Part shown: piece by piece, positions 24,993 to 32,975 of the stretch
Layout: each line of letters starts with the position of its first letter
How positions within the stretch are numbered: position 1 is the stretch's first letter
Source of the DNA: Bacillota bacterium
GTDB lineage: Bacteria > Bacillota > Clostridia > Acetivibrionales > Acetivibrionaceae
Assembly: GCA_023421115.1 (NCBI GenBank)
Contig: JAEZUI010000179.1
Location: 1 to 61,979, forward strand
Direction: 5' to 3'
Length of the DNA: 61,979 nucleotides
Made by a program: the position numbers and the translations under genes
Notes under the pieces: generated by a model
Databases searched by the model: none
The model's input: only the letters and a program-made list of their open reading frames with translations
Told to the model about the DNA's origin: nothing

Positions 24993-26714
24993 ATGGGTGT
25001 TATTCAGTTTAAAGAGGCAAATTGCAAAAATTGCTACAAGTGCATAAGGAGCTGTCCTGTAAAGGCTATAGCATTTCAGGATGATCAGGCAAAGATCATT
25101 GAGGAAGCCTGTACATTGTGTGGGAATTGTCTTTTGGTATGTCCTCAGAATGCAAAAACTGTAATAAGTGACATGGAAAAGGTTAAGGGCTTTTTAAGCA
25201 AAAATGAAAAGGTCTATGTAAGCCTGGCACCTTCCTTCGTTTCAGCATTCAGAGTGAACGATGAAAGAGTTGTTTTTCAAGCATTAAAAAAACTTGGGTT
25301 TACTCATGTGGAAGAAACAGCAGCTGGAGCTTCCTTTGTTTCTACGGAATATGAAAAACTAATAAAAGAAAAAAAGATGAGAAACATTATAACCTCAGCG
25401 TGTCCATCTATAGTATATTTGGTACAGAAATATTATCCGGAAGTGATGGAAGATCTTGCGCCGGTAGTATCTCCAATGATTGCTCATGCCAAAATGATGA
25501 AATGTATGTATGGTCCAAGGATAAAGGTAGTGTTTATAGGTCCCTGTATTTCTAAGAAGGAAGAGTGTAATGATTTGCAAAATCAGGGATTGGTTGATGC
25601 AGTTATCACTTTTGAGGAATTGGAAAAATGGTTTGAGAGTGAAAATATAGATTTAAATGTATATGAAGAATTTGAAAATAAAAGTATAAAAAACGCAGCA
25701 GCAAGATTTTATCCTGTACCGGGAGGAATTTTAAAAACCATTGGTACTGCGGAGAGAAAAAATTATAAATGTGTCAGTATAGATGGAATTGATCGGTGCA
25801 TGCAAATACTTGATTCCATAAAAAACGGAGAAACAAAGAATTATTTTATTGAAATGAACAATTGTGCCGGTGGTTGTCTTGGAGGACCATGTATAAAGAA
25901 TCTTACAGGAGGCTATCTTGAGGCAAGAGATCGGCTCATTGACTACGTTAAGAAGAGCAGTAGAAATATCGGGACTGATATTTTACAGGATGCTAAAGTA
26001 AGCCTTTCAAAAGTATTTGTCAATATGTCAAAAGAGGACAAAATTCCCGATGAGGATACTATTCGGGATATATTGAGTGAGACAGGAAAATTCAGCACTG
26101 AACAGGAACTTAATTGTGGCGCCTGCGGTTATTCAACATGTAGGGAAAAGGCTATTGCCGTGTATAACAGAAAGGCACAGATATATATGTGTTTGCCTTA
26201 CATGAGGGAGAGAGCCGAATCCATTTCAAACATTATAATCCATTCTACACCGAATGCAATAATTGCTTTAAACAGGGAGCTTAAGATACAGGAGTGTAAT
26301 TATTCTGCAAGAAACTTGTTTAAGTTTGGCAGTGAAGATGTGTGCGGCAAATATATATATGAAGTTTTAGAGTGTAGTGACTTTATTGAGGTTAGAGAAA
26401 CCGAGCAGAATATATTTAATAGAAAATATTATTATGAAAAGTATGATGTAACAGTTGAACAATCTATTATATATGTAAAGGAACATGACCTGGTGGTTGC
26501 TTTTATTCGTGACATAACACGGGAGGAAAAACAAAACAGGCAAATTTACAAAGTTAAGTGCGAAACGGTGGATATAGCACAAAAGGTAATAGAAAAGCAA
26601 ATGAGAGTTGCACAGGAAATTGCAAGCTTACTGGGTGAGACAACCGCTGAAACAAAAGTTATACTTACAAAACTTAAAAACTCTATTTTATCGGAAACCG
26701 GTGATGGCAAATGA
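24993..26714 (+). CDS. hydS: PAS-containing sensory [FeFe] hydrogenase (group C, HydS)
   Basis: The protein has 573 residues. Two N-terminal [4Fe-4S] motifs (CKNCYKCIRSCPVKAI, CTLCGNCLLVCPQNAK), then an H-domain with altered loops: L1 TSACPSIVYL, L2 IGPCISKKEE and L3 NNCAGGCLGGPC. The cluster-ligand cysteines remain, but the proton-transfer Cys of catalytic enzymes (TSCCP) is Ala, as reported for Thermotoga HydS. Next come an extra [4Fe-4S] module (CGACGYSTCREKAIAV, about 380) and a PAS domain (about 415-505). No kinase or output domain is present; the output should be the phosphatase encoded by the next, overlapping gene. It is predicted to sense H2 in the cytoplasm. Confidence 0.9.
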   Translation: MGVIQFKEANCKNCYKCIRSCPVKAIAFQDDQAKIIEEACTLCGNCLLVCPQNAKTVISDMEKVKGFLSKNEKVYVSLAPSFVSAFRVNDERVVFQALKKLGFTHVEETAAGASFVSTEYEKLIKEKKMRNIITSACPSIVYLVQKYYPEVMEDLAPVVSPMIAHAKMMKCMYGPRIKVVFIGPCISKKEECNDLQNQGLVDAVITFEELEKWFESENIDLNVYEEFENKSIKNAAARFYPVPGGILKTIGTAERKNYKCVSIDGIDRCMQILDSIKNGETKNYFIEMNNCAGGCLGGPCIKNLTGGYLEARDRLIDYVKKSSRNIGTDILQDAKVSLSKVFVNMSKEDKIPDEDTIRDILSETGKFSTEQELNCGACGYSTCREKAIAVYNRKAQIYMCLPYMRERAESISNIIIHSTPNAIIALNRELKIQECNYSARNLFKFGSEDVCGKYIYEVLECSDFIEVRETEQNIFNRKYYYEKYDVTVEQSIIYVKEHDLVVAFIRDITREEKQNRQIYKVKCETVDIAQKVIEKQMRVAQEIASLLGETTAETKVILTKLKNSILSETGDGK

Positions 26715-27883
26715 GTATTTATGTAGATACATGTTATGAAAGTCTTAATAAATTCAATGAAGAACTTTGCGGTGACAAAGTTGAAATAATCAGAAGTGAC
26801 AACTCTAGTATCATAGTATTGGCTGATGGTCTTGGAAGTGGAGTTAAGGCAAATATACTTGCTACGCTTACCAGTAAGATTATAGGGACTATGCTAAGCA
26901 ACGGGTTAAGCCTTGATGAAGCTGTTGAGACAATTGCAAGTACCCTGCCTGTTTGTAGGGAGAGGGATATAGCGTATTCAACCTTTTCCATTCTTCAGAT
27001 AATGGACTCGGGAGAGGGGTATCTTGTTGAGTTTGACAATCCTTCGGTGTTTTTTATGAAGAGGGGAAAGCGGTCGGAACTTGATAAGCAGACAAGGGTG
27101 ATTAATGGTAAGCTGGTAACAGAAAGTAGGTTTAAAGTCAGTTATGAAGATTTATTTATTTTAGTCAGTGATGGTGTCATTCATGCAGGAGTTGGTGCTA
27201 CACTAAATTTAGGCTGGCAGTGGGATAATGTTCGTGAATACATTGAACGTACTTATAAATCTGATTTATCAACTAAAAACATAGTTAAACTGCTTTTATC
27301 GGTATGTGAAAACTTATATGCAAGGAAGCCGGGGGATGACACTACCGTTGCTGCAATAAAGATAAGAAAGCCAGTTGTTGTAAATGTAATGATTGGACCA
27401 CCTGTCGACAAGGACGAAGATAGAAATGTAGTTCAAAGGTTTTTTGACGGTGATGGAAAAAAGGTGGTATGTGGTGGTACAACTTCACAAATCGTCAGCA
27501 GGGTATTGAATAAAAAAATAACTACCAATATTAAGTATTATAATCCACAGGTACCACCTACAGCAGAAATTGAAGGCATTGATCTGGTGACGGAAGGAGT
27601 ATTAACCTTTGGTAAAGCTTTGGAGTATGCAAAAAAGTATTTGTCTACAGGTTCAAATATAAAGGATTTAATTGAACTTGGGAAAAAAGATGGGGCTTCA
27701 AGGTTGGCAAAGCTGCTTTTGGAAGAGAGTACAAAGGTAAACTTCTTTATAGGTAGGGCAATTAATCCCGCACATCAGAATCCCGAATTGCCATTGGACT
27801 TAGGTCTTAAAATAAAGCTGGTTAATGAGATGTCCGATTGTCTTAAAACCTTAGGTAAGCGTGTAGAAATAGAGTATTACTGA
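26711..27883 (+). CDS. SpoIIE/PP2C-type phosphatase linked to the sensory hydrogenase
   Basis: The protein has 390 residues; its ATG lies in the ATGA overlap with hydS. A PP2C/SpoIIE fold (about residues 5-225) shows VLADGLGSGVKAN (metal-binding Asp and Gly), FILVSDGVIHAG-type core as FILVSDGVIHA, and PGDDTTVAAIKI. The C-terminal 165 residues are an additional domain (VNVMIGPPVDKDEDRN ... KVNFFIGRAINPAH) conserved in this context but unnamed to me. Such phosphatases beside group C hydrogenases are proposed to relay the H2 signal by dephosphorylating an unknown partner. Only 116 bases separate it from the TnpB-like gene on the same strand. Confidence 0.88.
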   Translation: MSIYVDTCYESLNKFNEELCGDKVEIIRSDNSSIIVLADGLGSGVKANILATLTSKIIGTMLSNGLSLDEAVETIASTLPVCRERDIAYSTFSILQIMDSGEGYLVEFDNPSVFFMKRGKRSELDKQTRVINGKLVTESRFKVSYEDLFILVSDGVIHAGVGATLNLGWQWDNVREYIERTYKSDLSTKNIVKLLLSVCENLYARKPGDDTTVAAIKIRKPVVVNVMIGPPVDKDEDRNVVQRFFDGDGKKVVCGGTTSQIVSRVLNKKITTNIKYYNPQVPPTAEIEGIDLVTEGVLTFGKALEYAKKYLSTGSNIKDLIELGKKDGASRLAKLLLEESTKVNFFIGRAINPAHQNPELPLDLGLKIKLVNEMSDCLKTLGKRVEIEYY

Positions 27884-27900
27884 TAATGGGATTGCTGAAA

Positions 27901-27984
27901 AACAACTATTAACTGCCATTTCTAAAAAAATGAATTAATGGACATTGTACCGTTAATATCAAATAGGTCGTTTTTAGAAATGGG
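27901..27984. repeat. Palindromic intergenic element, copy c with compensatory changes
   Basis: CCATTTCTAAAAA (27916-27928) pairs perfectly with TTTTTAGAAATGG (27971-27983). Relative to copies a and b, an A inside the arm is replaced by T on the left and by the matching A on the right, so pairing is kept. It lies between the phosphatase and the TnpB-like gene. Confidence 0.7.
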
Positions 27985-27999
27985 CTAAGAGGTAGAAAT

Positions 28000-29460
28000 A
28001 TGCCAGTTAAAACAATATCATTAAAACTTTATAAGCCTTCTAAAAGGAAGAAAGAAATAATTGATAAGGCTGTCTATAACTATTCAAAAGCCTTTGTTTT
28101 TCTAATGGAGAAAGCGCGCTATGCTATAGAGACCAGAAAAGATAAGTTTTTTGAAGAAAGTGGAGGCTATAAGGCTTACGGGGTTGCAAAATGGGTGAAC
28201 AAAGAGATGTTAAAACAGCTCAACAAGTTTGATGTGGAGCCCTTTAAGGATTCGCTTGTTTTAGATTTTGGAATGACAATGGCGAGTTACTTGAATTTGA
28301 GGGGTGTTGATAGCACTGCTGGTTTTCCGGAAGGGGGAGTTAGGCCGGTCTACTTTTGCAGGTATGATACAACCCGGGATTATTCTATTTTGTACGATGA
28401 GATCAAACATAGATATTATGCAAAGTTATATCTAATGAATTCAAGGGATGAATTTAGAAGTGATTTGCAAAACTCAGGAACTATGAAACTGAAATATTTA
28501 GGTAGGAAAGAAGAGTATTTAGAGCTAACCAGTAGAAAAGAAAGATATATTTTAGTTCCGTTGTGCTTTGGAAAATGGCAGGAAGGATATTTAAAGCAGG
28601 CAATAGGATGTACAGGTATCATGAAGACAGCACGTCTTATCAAAAGAAAAAATGAGTACTATCTGTCGATATCCATAGATTTAGAAGACAGTGTTGCCAT
28701 TGAGACAATAAACTATCTTGGGATATCGAGGGGAATTAAAAACGAAATCAACTATACGATTGTTTCAATGTGTGATGGATTTGAAGGTACGACCGGGTAT
28801 ATTAATTTTAACGGTATTGACAAAAGTACAAGCAATTATATTCATGAAATGAGCAGTACAATTGCAAAACTTGCAGCGGATAATAAGGCGCAGGTGATTT
28901 TGGAATCCTTGAATATAAAGAATGACAGGTTGAGTTATAGTGATGAATTTAAGCCGGCAATAGGTGCGGGAATTTATAATAAAATGATAAGACTTATAGA
29001 GTATAAATTAAAGAGCTATGGGTTGCCGCCTCCTGTTCAAGTGAGTTCGGTGGGTATTTTCTACAGATGCCCTGCGTGCGGAAATTTCAGCTATAAAAAC
29101 AGACAGTCGGAAGCGCTGTTTATATGTACTAGTTGCGGTACAGTTAAGGATATTGACCAGCTTGGAAGTATAAATGTAGCAAGGAAGCTTATGGAGTATG
29201 AAAAAACTACAATAAAGATGAATGCGCAAGTAATTGGTGATAAAGTTAAGGTGAGCAATAGGATTCTTGAAATGGAGTTTATGCTCGATCATGACATGTT
29301 GTTTTTCGAAAGACTTGTTGAAGAATTGAAAAAGAGAGTTGAAAGTTTTGAGAAGGATAAACCTCCTTTCGCTAAGGACGGCAATTTAAAGAAAAGACTG
29401 AGTTTGATGAGGAAAATCAAAAATGCTATTGATTTAAGAAGCATTATAGAAATTGTATAA
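28000..29460 (+). CDS. TnpB/Cas12-like protein with a disrupted RuvC site (TldR-like candidate)
   Basis: The protein has 486 residues, ATG 28000 after AAGAGG. TnpB/Cas12-type layout: N-terminal wedge-like part (ISLKLYKPSKRKKEIIDKAV), ILVPLCFGKWQEGYLKQ, TARLIKRKNEYYLSISID, then RuvC-I YLGISRGIKNEI, RuvC-II VILESLNIKNDRL, a zinc ribbon CPACGNF ... CTSCG (about 352-377) and RuvC-III KDIDQLGSINVARKL. Usually RuvC-I reads GIDxG or GVDRG; here the catalytic Asp is Ser (codon TCG, more than one base from GAT/GAC). Glu of RuvC-II and an Asp of RuvC-III remain. It is therefore probably unable to cut but may bind guide RNA and DNA, like the TldR repressors described from TnpB. No TnpA, transposon ends or CRISPR array is seen. 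Embedded between hydrogenase sensor and maturase genes. Confidence 0.75.
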   Translation: MPVKTISLKLYKPSKRKKEIIDKAVYNYSKAFVFLMEKARYAIETRKDKFFEESGGYKAYGVAKWVNKEMLKQLNKFDVEPFKDSLVLDFGMTMASYLNLRGVDSTAGFPEGGVRPVYFCRYDTTRDYSILYDEIKHRYYAKLYLMNSRDEFRSDLQNSGTMKLKYLGRKEEYLELTSRKERYILVPLCFGKWQEGYLKQAIGCTGIMKTARLIKRKNEYYLSISIDLEDSVAIETINYLGISRGIKNEINYTIVSMCDGFEGTTGYINFNGIDKSTSNYIHEMSSTIAKLAADNKAQVILESLNIKNDRLSYSDEFKPAIGAGIYNKMIRLIEYKLKSYGLPPPVQVSSVGIFYRCPACGNFSYKNRQSEALFICTSCGTVKDIDQLGSINVARKLMEYEKTTIKMNAQVIGDKVKVSNRILEMEFMLDHDMLFFERLVEELKKRVESFEKDKPPFAKDGNLKKRLSLMRKIKNAIDLRSIIEIV

Positions 29461-29478
29461 CATTTTTTAAAATATTTT

Positions 29479-29577
29479 GGTGTTTTAGCTGTCGCACCAT
29501 AACCGTTTAAGGTTTAATACTTACAGAGTAAGCACAATGTTTCATTGTGAAAGACAGCTATCTAAAAAACCCAAAAA
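29479..29577 (+). ncRNA. Structured RNA downstream of the TnpB-like gene, candidate guide RNA scaffold
   Basis: TAGCTGTC (29486-29493) pairs with GACAGCTA (29553-29560), closing three consecutive hairpins: AACC/GGTT (29501-29514), CTTAC/GTAAG (29520-29532) and CACAATG/CATTGTG (29533-29549, perfect 7 bp). It starts 19 bases after the TnpB-like stop, where the scaffold of TnpB-type guide RNAs is usually found, and precedes the TM1266-like gene promoter. Compact multi-branch folding is evident in the sequence; the guide-RNA role is inference. A poly-A/poly-C rather than T tract follows, so it is not a simple terminator. Confidence 0.55.
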
Positions 29578-29593
29578 AACTTAATATAATAGC

Positions 29594-29621
29594 TTTACAC
29601 CTGATGTGGATTTGATATAAT
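29594..29621 (+). promoter_or_regulatory. Probable promoter of the hydrogenase maturation operon
   Basis: -35 TTTACA (29594-29599), 16-base spacer, perfect -10 TATAAT (29616-29621), 34 bases before the TM1266-like start codon. Confidence 0.6.
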
Positions 29622-29655
29622 GAGAATATAGTTAAAAAAATAACGAGGTTGGATT

Positions 29656-29907
29656 ATGGAAAAGGAAAATAAGGTTGCTGTTATTGGTATAGTAGTTAAT
29701 AACCGTGAGGAAACGTCTAAAAAAGTCAACGATGTATTGAGTGCTTTCGGATCGATTATTGTGGGCAGAATGGGCATACCTTACAGAGAAAAGGAGATTT
29801 CGGTTATATCAATAATTGTAGACGGCACTAATGATGAGATTGGCGCATTAACTGGTAAACTTGGAAATATTAAAGGAATTAAAGCAAAAGTTGCTTTAAC
29901 ATATTAA
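29656..29907 (+). CDS. TM1266-type iron-only hydrogenase system regulator
   Basis: The protein has 83 residues, ATG 29656 after GAGG. One ferredoxin-like alpha/beta (ACT-like) domain: VAVIGIVVNNREETSKKVND, IVGRMGIPY, ISVISIIVDGTNDEIGALTG. This small family (TM1266) is found almost only beside HydE/HydF/HydG genes and is annotated as a putative regulator of the [FeFe] hydrogenase system by genomic context; its DNA or ligand binding is unproven to my knowledge. Its stop codon is directly followed by the structured leader preceding hydG. Confidence 0.85.
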   Translation: MEKENKVAVIGIVVNNREETSKKVNDVLSAFGSIIVGRMGIPYREKEISVISIIVDGTNDEIGALTGKLGNIKGIKAKVALTY

Positions 29908-30123
29908 TCAGGTGGTACTTATAATTTAATAGTTTGCATCTGAGATACGGGGTTTAGACCTAATATCGAGGATAATAATCGGCTGGGTAATACGAGAATA
30001 GTTTCGTAAAAGCCTATATAAGCCTGACGAGATGGAGTATATCTTATCGAAGGGGGAACGGATATGATTTGTGTATTTGTGAACTCTTCCTGACTTTATT
30101 TTAAGTCTATGAAGAGTTTTTTT
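29908..30123 (+). ncRNA. Structured leader with terminator upstream of hydG, riboswitch-like
   Basis: Begins right after the TM1266-like stop. Visible helices: TCAGGTG/CATCTGA (29908-29914 with 29937-29943); GGCT/AGCC (29981-29984 with 30011-30014) enclosing TACGA/TCGTA (29991-29995 with 30004-30008); CGAGAT/ATC-TCG (30028-30049). It ends in an intrinsic terminator at 30082-30123. The purine-rich unpaired segments (GGATAATAATCGG, AAGGGGGAACGG) look like conserved ligand-core sequence. It matches no riboswitch class I know. Leader plus terminator plus downstream ribosome binding site is the usual layout of a transcriptional riboswitch. Confidence 0.6.
30082..30123 (+). terminator. Intrinsic terminator in the hydG leader
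   Basis: AACTCTTC (30082-30089) pairs with GAAGAGTT (30111-30118); inner helix GACTT/AAGTC; seven T residues at 30117-30123. It lies between TM1266-like gene and hydG, so it either separates two units or is the expression platform of the leader. Confidence 0.85.
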
Positions 30124-30169
30124 AATTGAGAGAGTAACGTAGAAATTTTAATTATCAGGAGGTCAAATA

Positions 30170-31534
30170 ATGAGTGAGTTTATAAATGAAAGTAAAATTT
30201 TTTCTATACTTGAAGCATCGGCAAATCCCGATAAGGAACAGGTTAGAGAAATTATAGCAAAGGCTAGGGAATGTAAAGGTCTTACTTTAGAAGAAACGGG
30301 AAAGCTGTTGTTTTTGGAAGATAAAGATTTGCTAGAAGAATTATATCAGGCAGCAAAATATATAAAAAACAAGATTTATGGAAAAAGAGTTGTACTGTTT
30401 GCGCCTTTATACACCGGTAACGAATGTGTAAACAACTGTCTTTATTGCGGGTTTAGAAGAGATAATACAGAATTACATAGAAAGACTTTAGAGCTATCTG
30501 AAATTGTAAATGAGGCTAAAGCCATAGAGAAGCAAGGCCATAAAAGGCTTCTATTGATATGCGGAGAACATCCTAAGACAGATGTAAAGCATTTTACAAA
30601 GGCCATGGATGCTATATACAAGGCAACCGATATAAGAAGAATTAATATCGAGGCGGCGCCAATGACGGTTGAGGATTACAGGGAGTTAAAACAAGCTGGA
30701 ATAGGTACTTATGTTATTTTTCAGGAGACTTATCACCGGGAAACCTATAAAAAAATGCACCCGGTAGGAACAAAAGCCGATTATGATTGGAGATTAACTG
30801 CAATAGACAGGGCTTTTGAAGGTGGAATAGATGATGTTGGTGTAGGAGCTCTGCTTGGACTTTATGACTATAGGTTTGAGGTTTTAGGTCTTTTAATGCA
30901 CTGTATGCACTTTGAAGAACGCTTTGGCGTAGGTCCTCATACAATTTCGGTGCCAAGACTTCGTCCTGCTTTAGGGTGGGGATTGGGTGATATACCTTAT
31001 CTTGTAAATGACGAGGATTTCAAAAAAATTGTAGCAATTTACAGATTGTCGGTTCCGTATACGGGAATGATTCTTTCTACAAGAGAAAAGGCAGAGTTTA
31101 GAGATGAACTGTTGAGTTTGGGTATTTCTCAGATAAGTGCAGGTTCAAAGACAAATCCCGGTGGTTATGAAGAAAACGATGACAAGGCAGATCAGTTTGA
31201 AATCAGTGATAACAGAAGTCTTCCTAAAATGCTTGAGACCATTTGTGACAAGGGATATATTCCGAGTTTTTGTACAGCCTGTTACAGAAGGTGTCGTACA
31301 GGAGAACACTTTATGGAATATGCAAAAGAAGGAGAAATACATGAATTCTGTCAACCTAACGCCATACTTACTTTTAAGGAAAATCTCATAGACTATGGAA
31401 ATAACGTGCTTCGTGAGAAAGGTGATTTGATAATACAGAAGGCTTTAGATGAAATAGACGATGAGCACATGAAAGTTGAAACCATAAAAAAATTAAAACA
31501 GATTGAAGAGGGTAAGAGAGACCTTTACTTCTAA
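30170..31534 (+). CDS. hydG: HydG, tyrosine-cleaving radical SAM maturase (CO/CN- source for H-cluster)
   Basis: The protein has 454 residues, ATG 30170 after AGGAGG. The radical SAM motif is NECVNNCLYCGF (Cys-x3-Cys-x2-Cys, about residue 87). ThiH-like barrel residues follow. The C-terminal auxiliary-cluster motif CTACYRRCRTG (Cys-x2-Cys) with a later Cys in HEFCQPNAILTF is diagnostic for HydG and absent from ThiH. The enzyme cleaves tyrosine to give CO and cyanide on a cysteine-bound Fe unit. It follows the terminator-bearing leader, suggesting its supply is conditionally controlled. hydE follows after 109 bases. Confidence 0.95.
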   Translation: MSEFINESKIFSILEASANPDKEQVREIIAKARECKGLTLEETGKLLFLEDKDLLEELYQAAKYIKNKIYGKRVVLFAPLYTGNECVNNCLYCGFRRDNTELHRKTLELSEIVNEAKAIEKQGHKRLLLICGEHPKTDVKHFTKAMDAIYKATDIRRINIEAAPMTVEDYRELKQAGIGTYVIFQETYHRETYKKMHPVGTKADYDWRLTAIDRAFEGGIDDVGVGALLGLYDYRFEVLGLLMHCMHFEERFGVGPHTISVPRLRPALGWGLGDIPYLVNDEDFKKIVAIYRLSVPYTGMILSTREKAEFRDELLSLGISQISAGSKTNPGGYEENDDKADQFEISDNRSLPKMLETICDKGYIPSFCTACYRRCRTGEHFMEYAKEGEIHEFCQPNAILTFKENLIDYGNNVLREKGDLIIQKALDEIDDEHMKVETIKKLKQIEEGKRDLYF

Positions 31535-31643
31535 TGTTTTTTAACAGTAGTAATTTCTAGTCTTTCATAATTTTTAAATATAGGATTAGGAACTTGTTTT
31601 TTAGGTGATTTAAAAAGTATACCGGTTGAAAGGAAGTGTTATT

Positions 31644-32975
31644 TTGGATACTAAATACTATTTGATTATGGCTCAAAATTCGTCAGAAATGCTTGTTATA
31701 AATAAACTTCTAAATGAGAATAAAATAGAAACAGATCTTGTACCCGCACCACCGGAGTGGGGAACTGTATGCGCAATTGCAATCAGGATTAACGAGAATG
31801 AGCTGGAGAGATCAAAGAATCTGCTTCAATTAGCTGATATTCATACTGCTAAAATATTAGAGGATCGCAAATTGAAGCTTCAGGGTCTTTTAGACAGAAA
31901 GCTCGGTTTAGTTGTATCTGAGAAATTTATCAATATCCTTAAAAAAATTGAAAACGGCGAGGAGCTTGAAAAAGGAGAGATAGTATATCTTTTAGCCACC
32001 GACAAAAAAAGGGAAATTGACACAATATTTGCTGCTGCCGATCGTATCAGAAAAGAGACGGTGGGCGATGTAGTGGAAATAAGAGGGGCAATTGAATTTT
32101 CCAATTACTGCAGAAAGAACTGCAAATACTGTGGTATTGGAGGAAAAAACTCTGAGGTTAAAAGATATAGAATGAGTGAAGAGGAGATAATGGAGGTTGT
32201 TGAGTATCTTCAAAGCATTGGACTTAGGACTGTAATACTTCAGTCGGGAGAAGATCCTTACTGGACTACACCAAAAATAGTGGGCATTGTAAGGAGAATC
32301 AAAGAAGCTACAGGAATGAGAATAACTTTGAGTGTCGGTGAAAAGTCATATGAAGATTATGCCCAATTTAAAGATGCGGGTGCCGACAACTTTCTTTTAA
32401 AAATTGAAACTACAAATAGAGACATCTTTAAAGAAATTCACCCCGATGACGACTATGACAGAAGGCTTCAGTGTTCTAAATGGTTAAAGGAGCTAGGGTA
32501 TATCAATGGGTCGGGGAATATTATAGGACTTCCCGGTCAGACGGTAGAAGATATAGCCGGCGATATCGAATTTTTTAGGGATATGGGCATTAATATGATT
32601 GGTATAGGTCCCTTCATTCCTGCTAAGGGTTCAGCTTATGAAAAGCTTTCTCCCGGTGATATAGCACTTACACTTAGGACGGTGGCGGTTACAAGAATTG
32701 TCTGTAAGAAGGTTTATATCCCTTCTACAACAGCTCTTGCATCGCTTAGTAAAGATGCACAAGTGTGGGCATTGAATGCAGGGGCAAATACTATAATGCT
32801 AATAAATACACCAAAAGAGTATAGGTCGAGTTACAATATATATGACAATAAGAATATGGTGGACGTGGATTCTGCTGTTTATGCCGTTGAGAAGGCAACA
32901 AACAGGAGGCTTCCTTCATATTTAAAGCTCCCAAATTTGAATTTGGAGGTTAAACAGAGGGAGGTACGCTCATGA
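31644..32975 (+). CDS. hydE: HydE radical SAM maturase with N-terminal DUF3343-like extension
   Basis: TTG 31644 has AAAGGAAG seven bases upstream; an upstream in-frame TTG (31626) precedes this site. The protein has 443 residues, about 90 longer than usual HydE. Residues about 1-75 (YYLIMAQNSSEMLVINKLL ... LVPAPPEWGTVCAIAIRI) match the pattern of DUF3343 proteins, proposed sulfur or selenium carriers. The HydE barrel starts at about 80: radical SAM motif SNYCRKNCKYCGI (Cys-x3-Cys-x2-Cys), VILQSGEDPYWT, GLPGQTVEDIAGD. HydE converts the HydG product into the binuclear Fe precursor. Its stop overlaps the aspA start (ATGA). Confidence 0.9.
   Translation: MDTKYYLIMAQNSSEMLVINKLLNENKIETDLVPAPPEWGTVCAIAIRINENELERSKNLLQLADIHTAKILEDRKLKLQGLLDRKLGLVVSEKFINILKKIENGEELEKGEIVYLLATDKKREIDTIFAAADRIRKETVGDVVEIRGAIEFSNYCRKNCKYCGIGGKNSEVKRYRMSEEEIMEVVEYLQSIGLRTVILQSGEDPYWTTPKIVGIVRRIKEATGMRITLSVGEKSYEDYAQFKDAGADNFLLKIETTNRDIFKEIHPDDDYDRRLQCSKWLKELGYINGSGNIIGLPGQTVEDIAGDIEFFRDMGINMIGIGPFIPAKGSAYEKLSPGDIALTLRTVAVTRIVCKKVYIPSTTALASLSKDAQVWALNAGANTIMLINTPKEYRSSYNIYDNKNMVDVDSAVYAVEKATNRRLPSYLKLPNLNLEVKQREVRS

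Noticed and set aside
28000..29460. Active IS605/IS200 family transposon
   Set aside because: No tnpA, no end hairpins or target motifs were seen and the RuvC-I Asp is absent; a domesticated or decayed gene fits better.
29936..29995. Resemblance to a TPP riboswitch (CTGAGA and ACCTAAT...GGATAAT)
   Set aside because: The 5' GGGG/ACCC helix and the correct order of conserved segments are missing; pairing does not fit the TPP fold, and the downstream genes are hydrogenase maturases.
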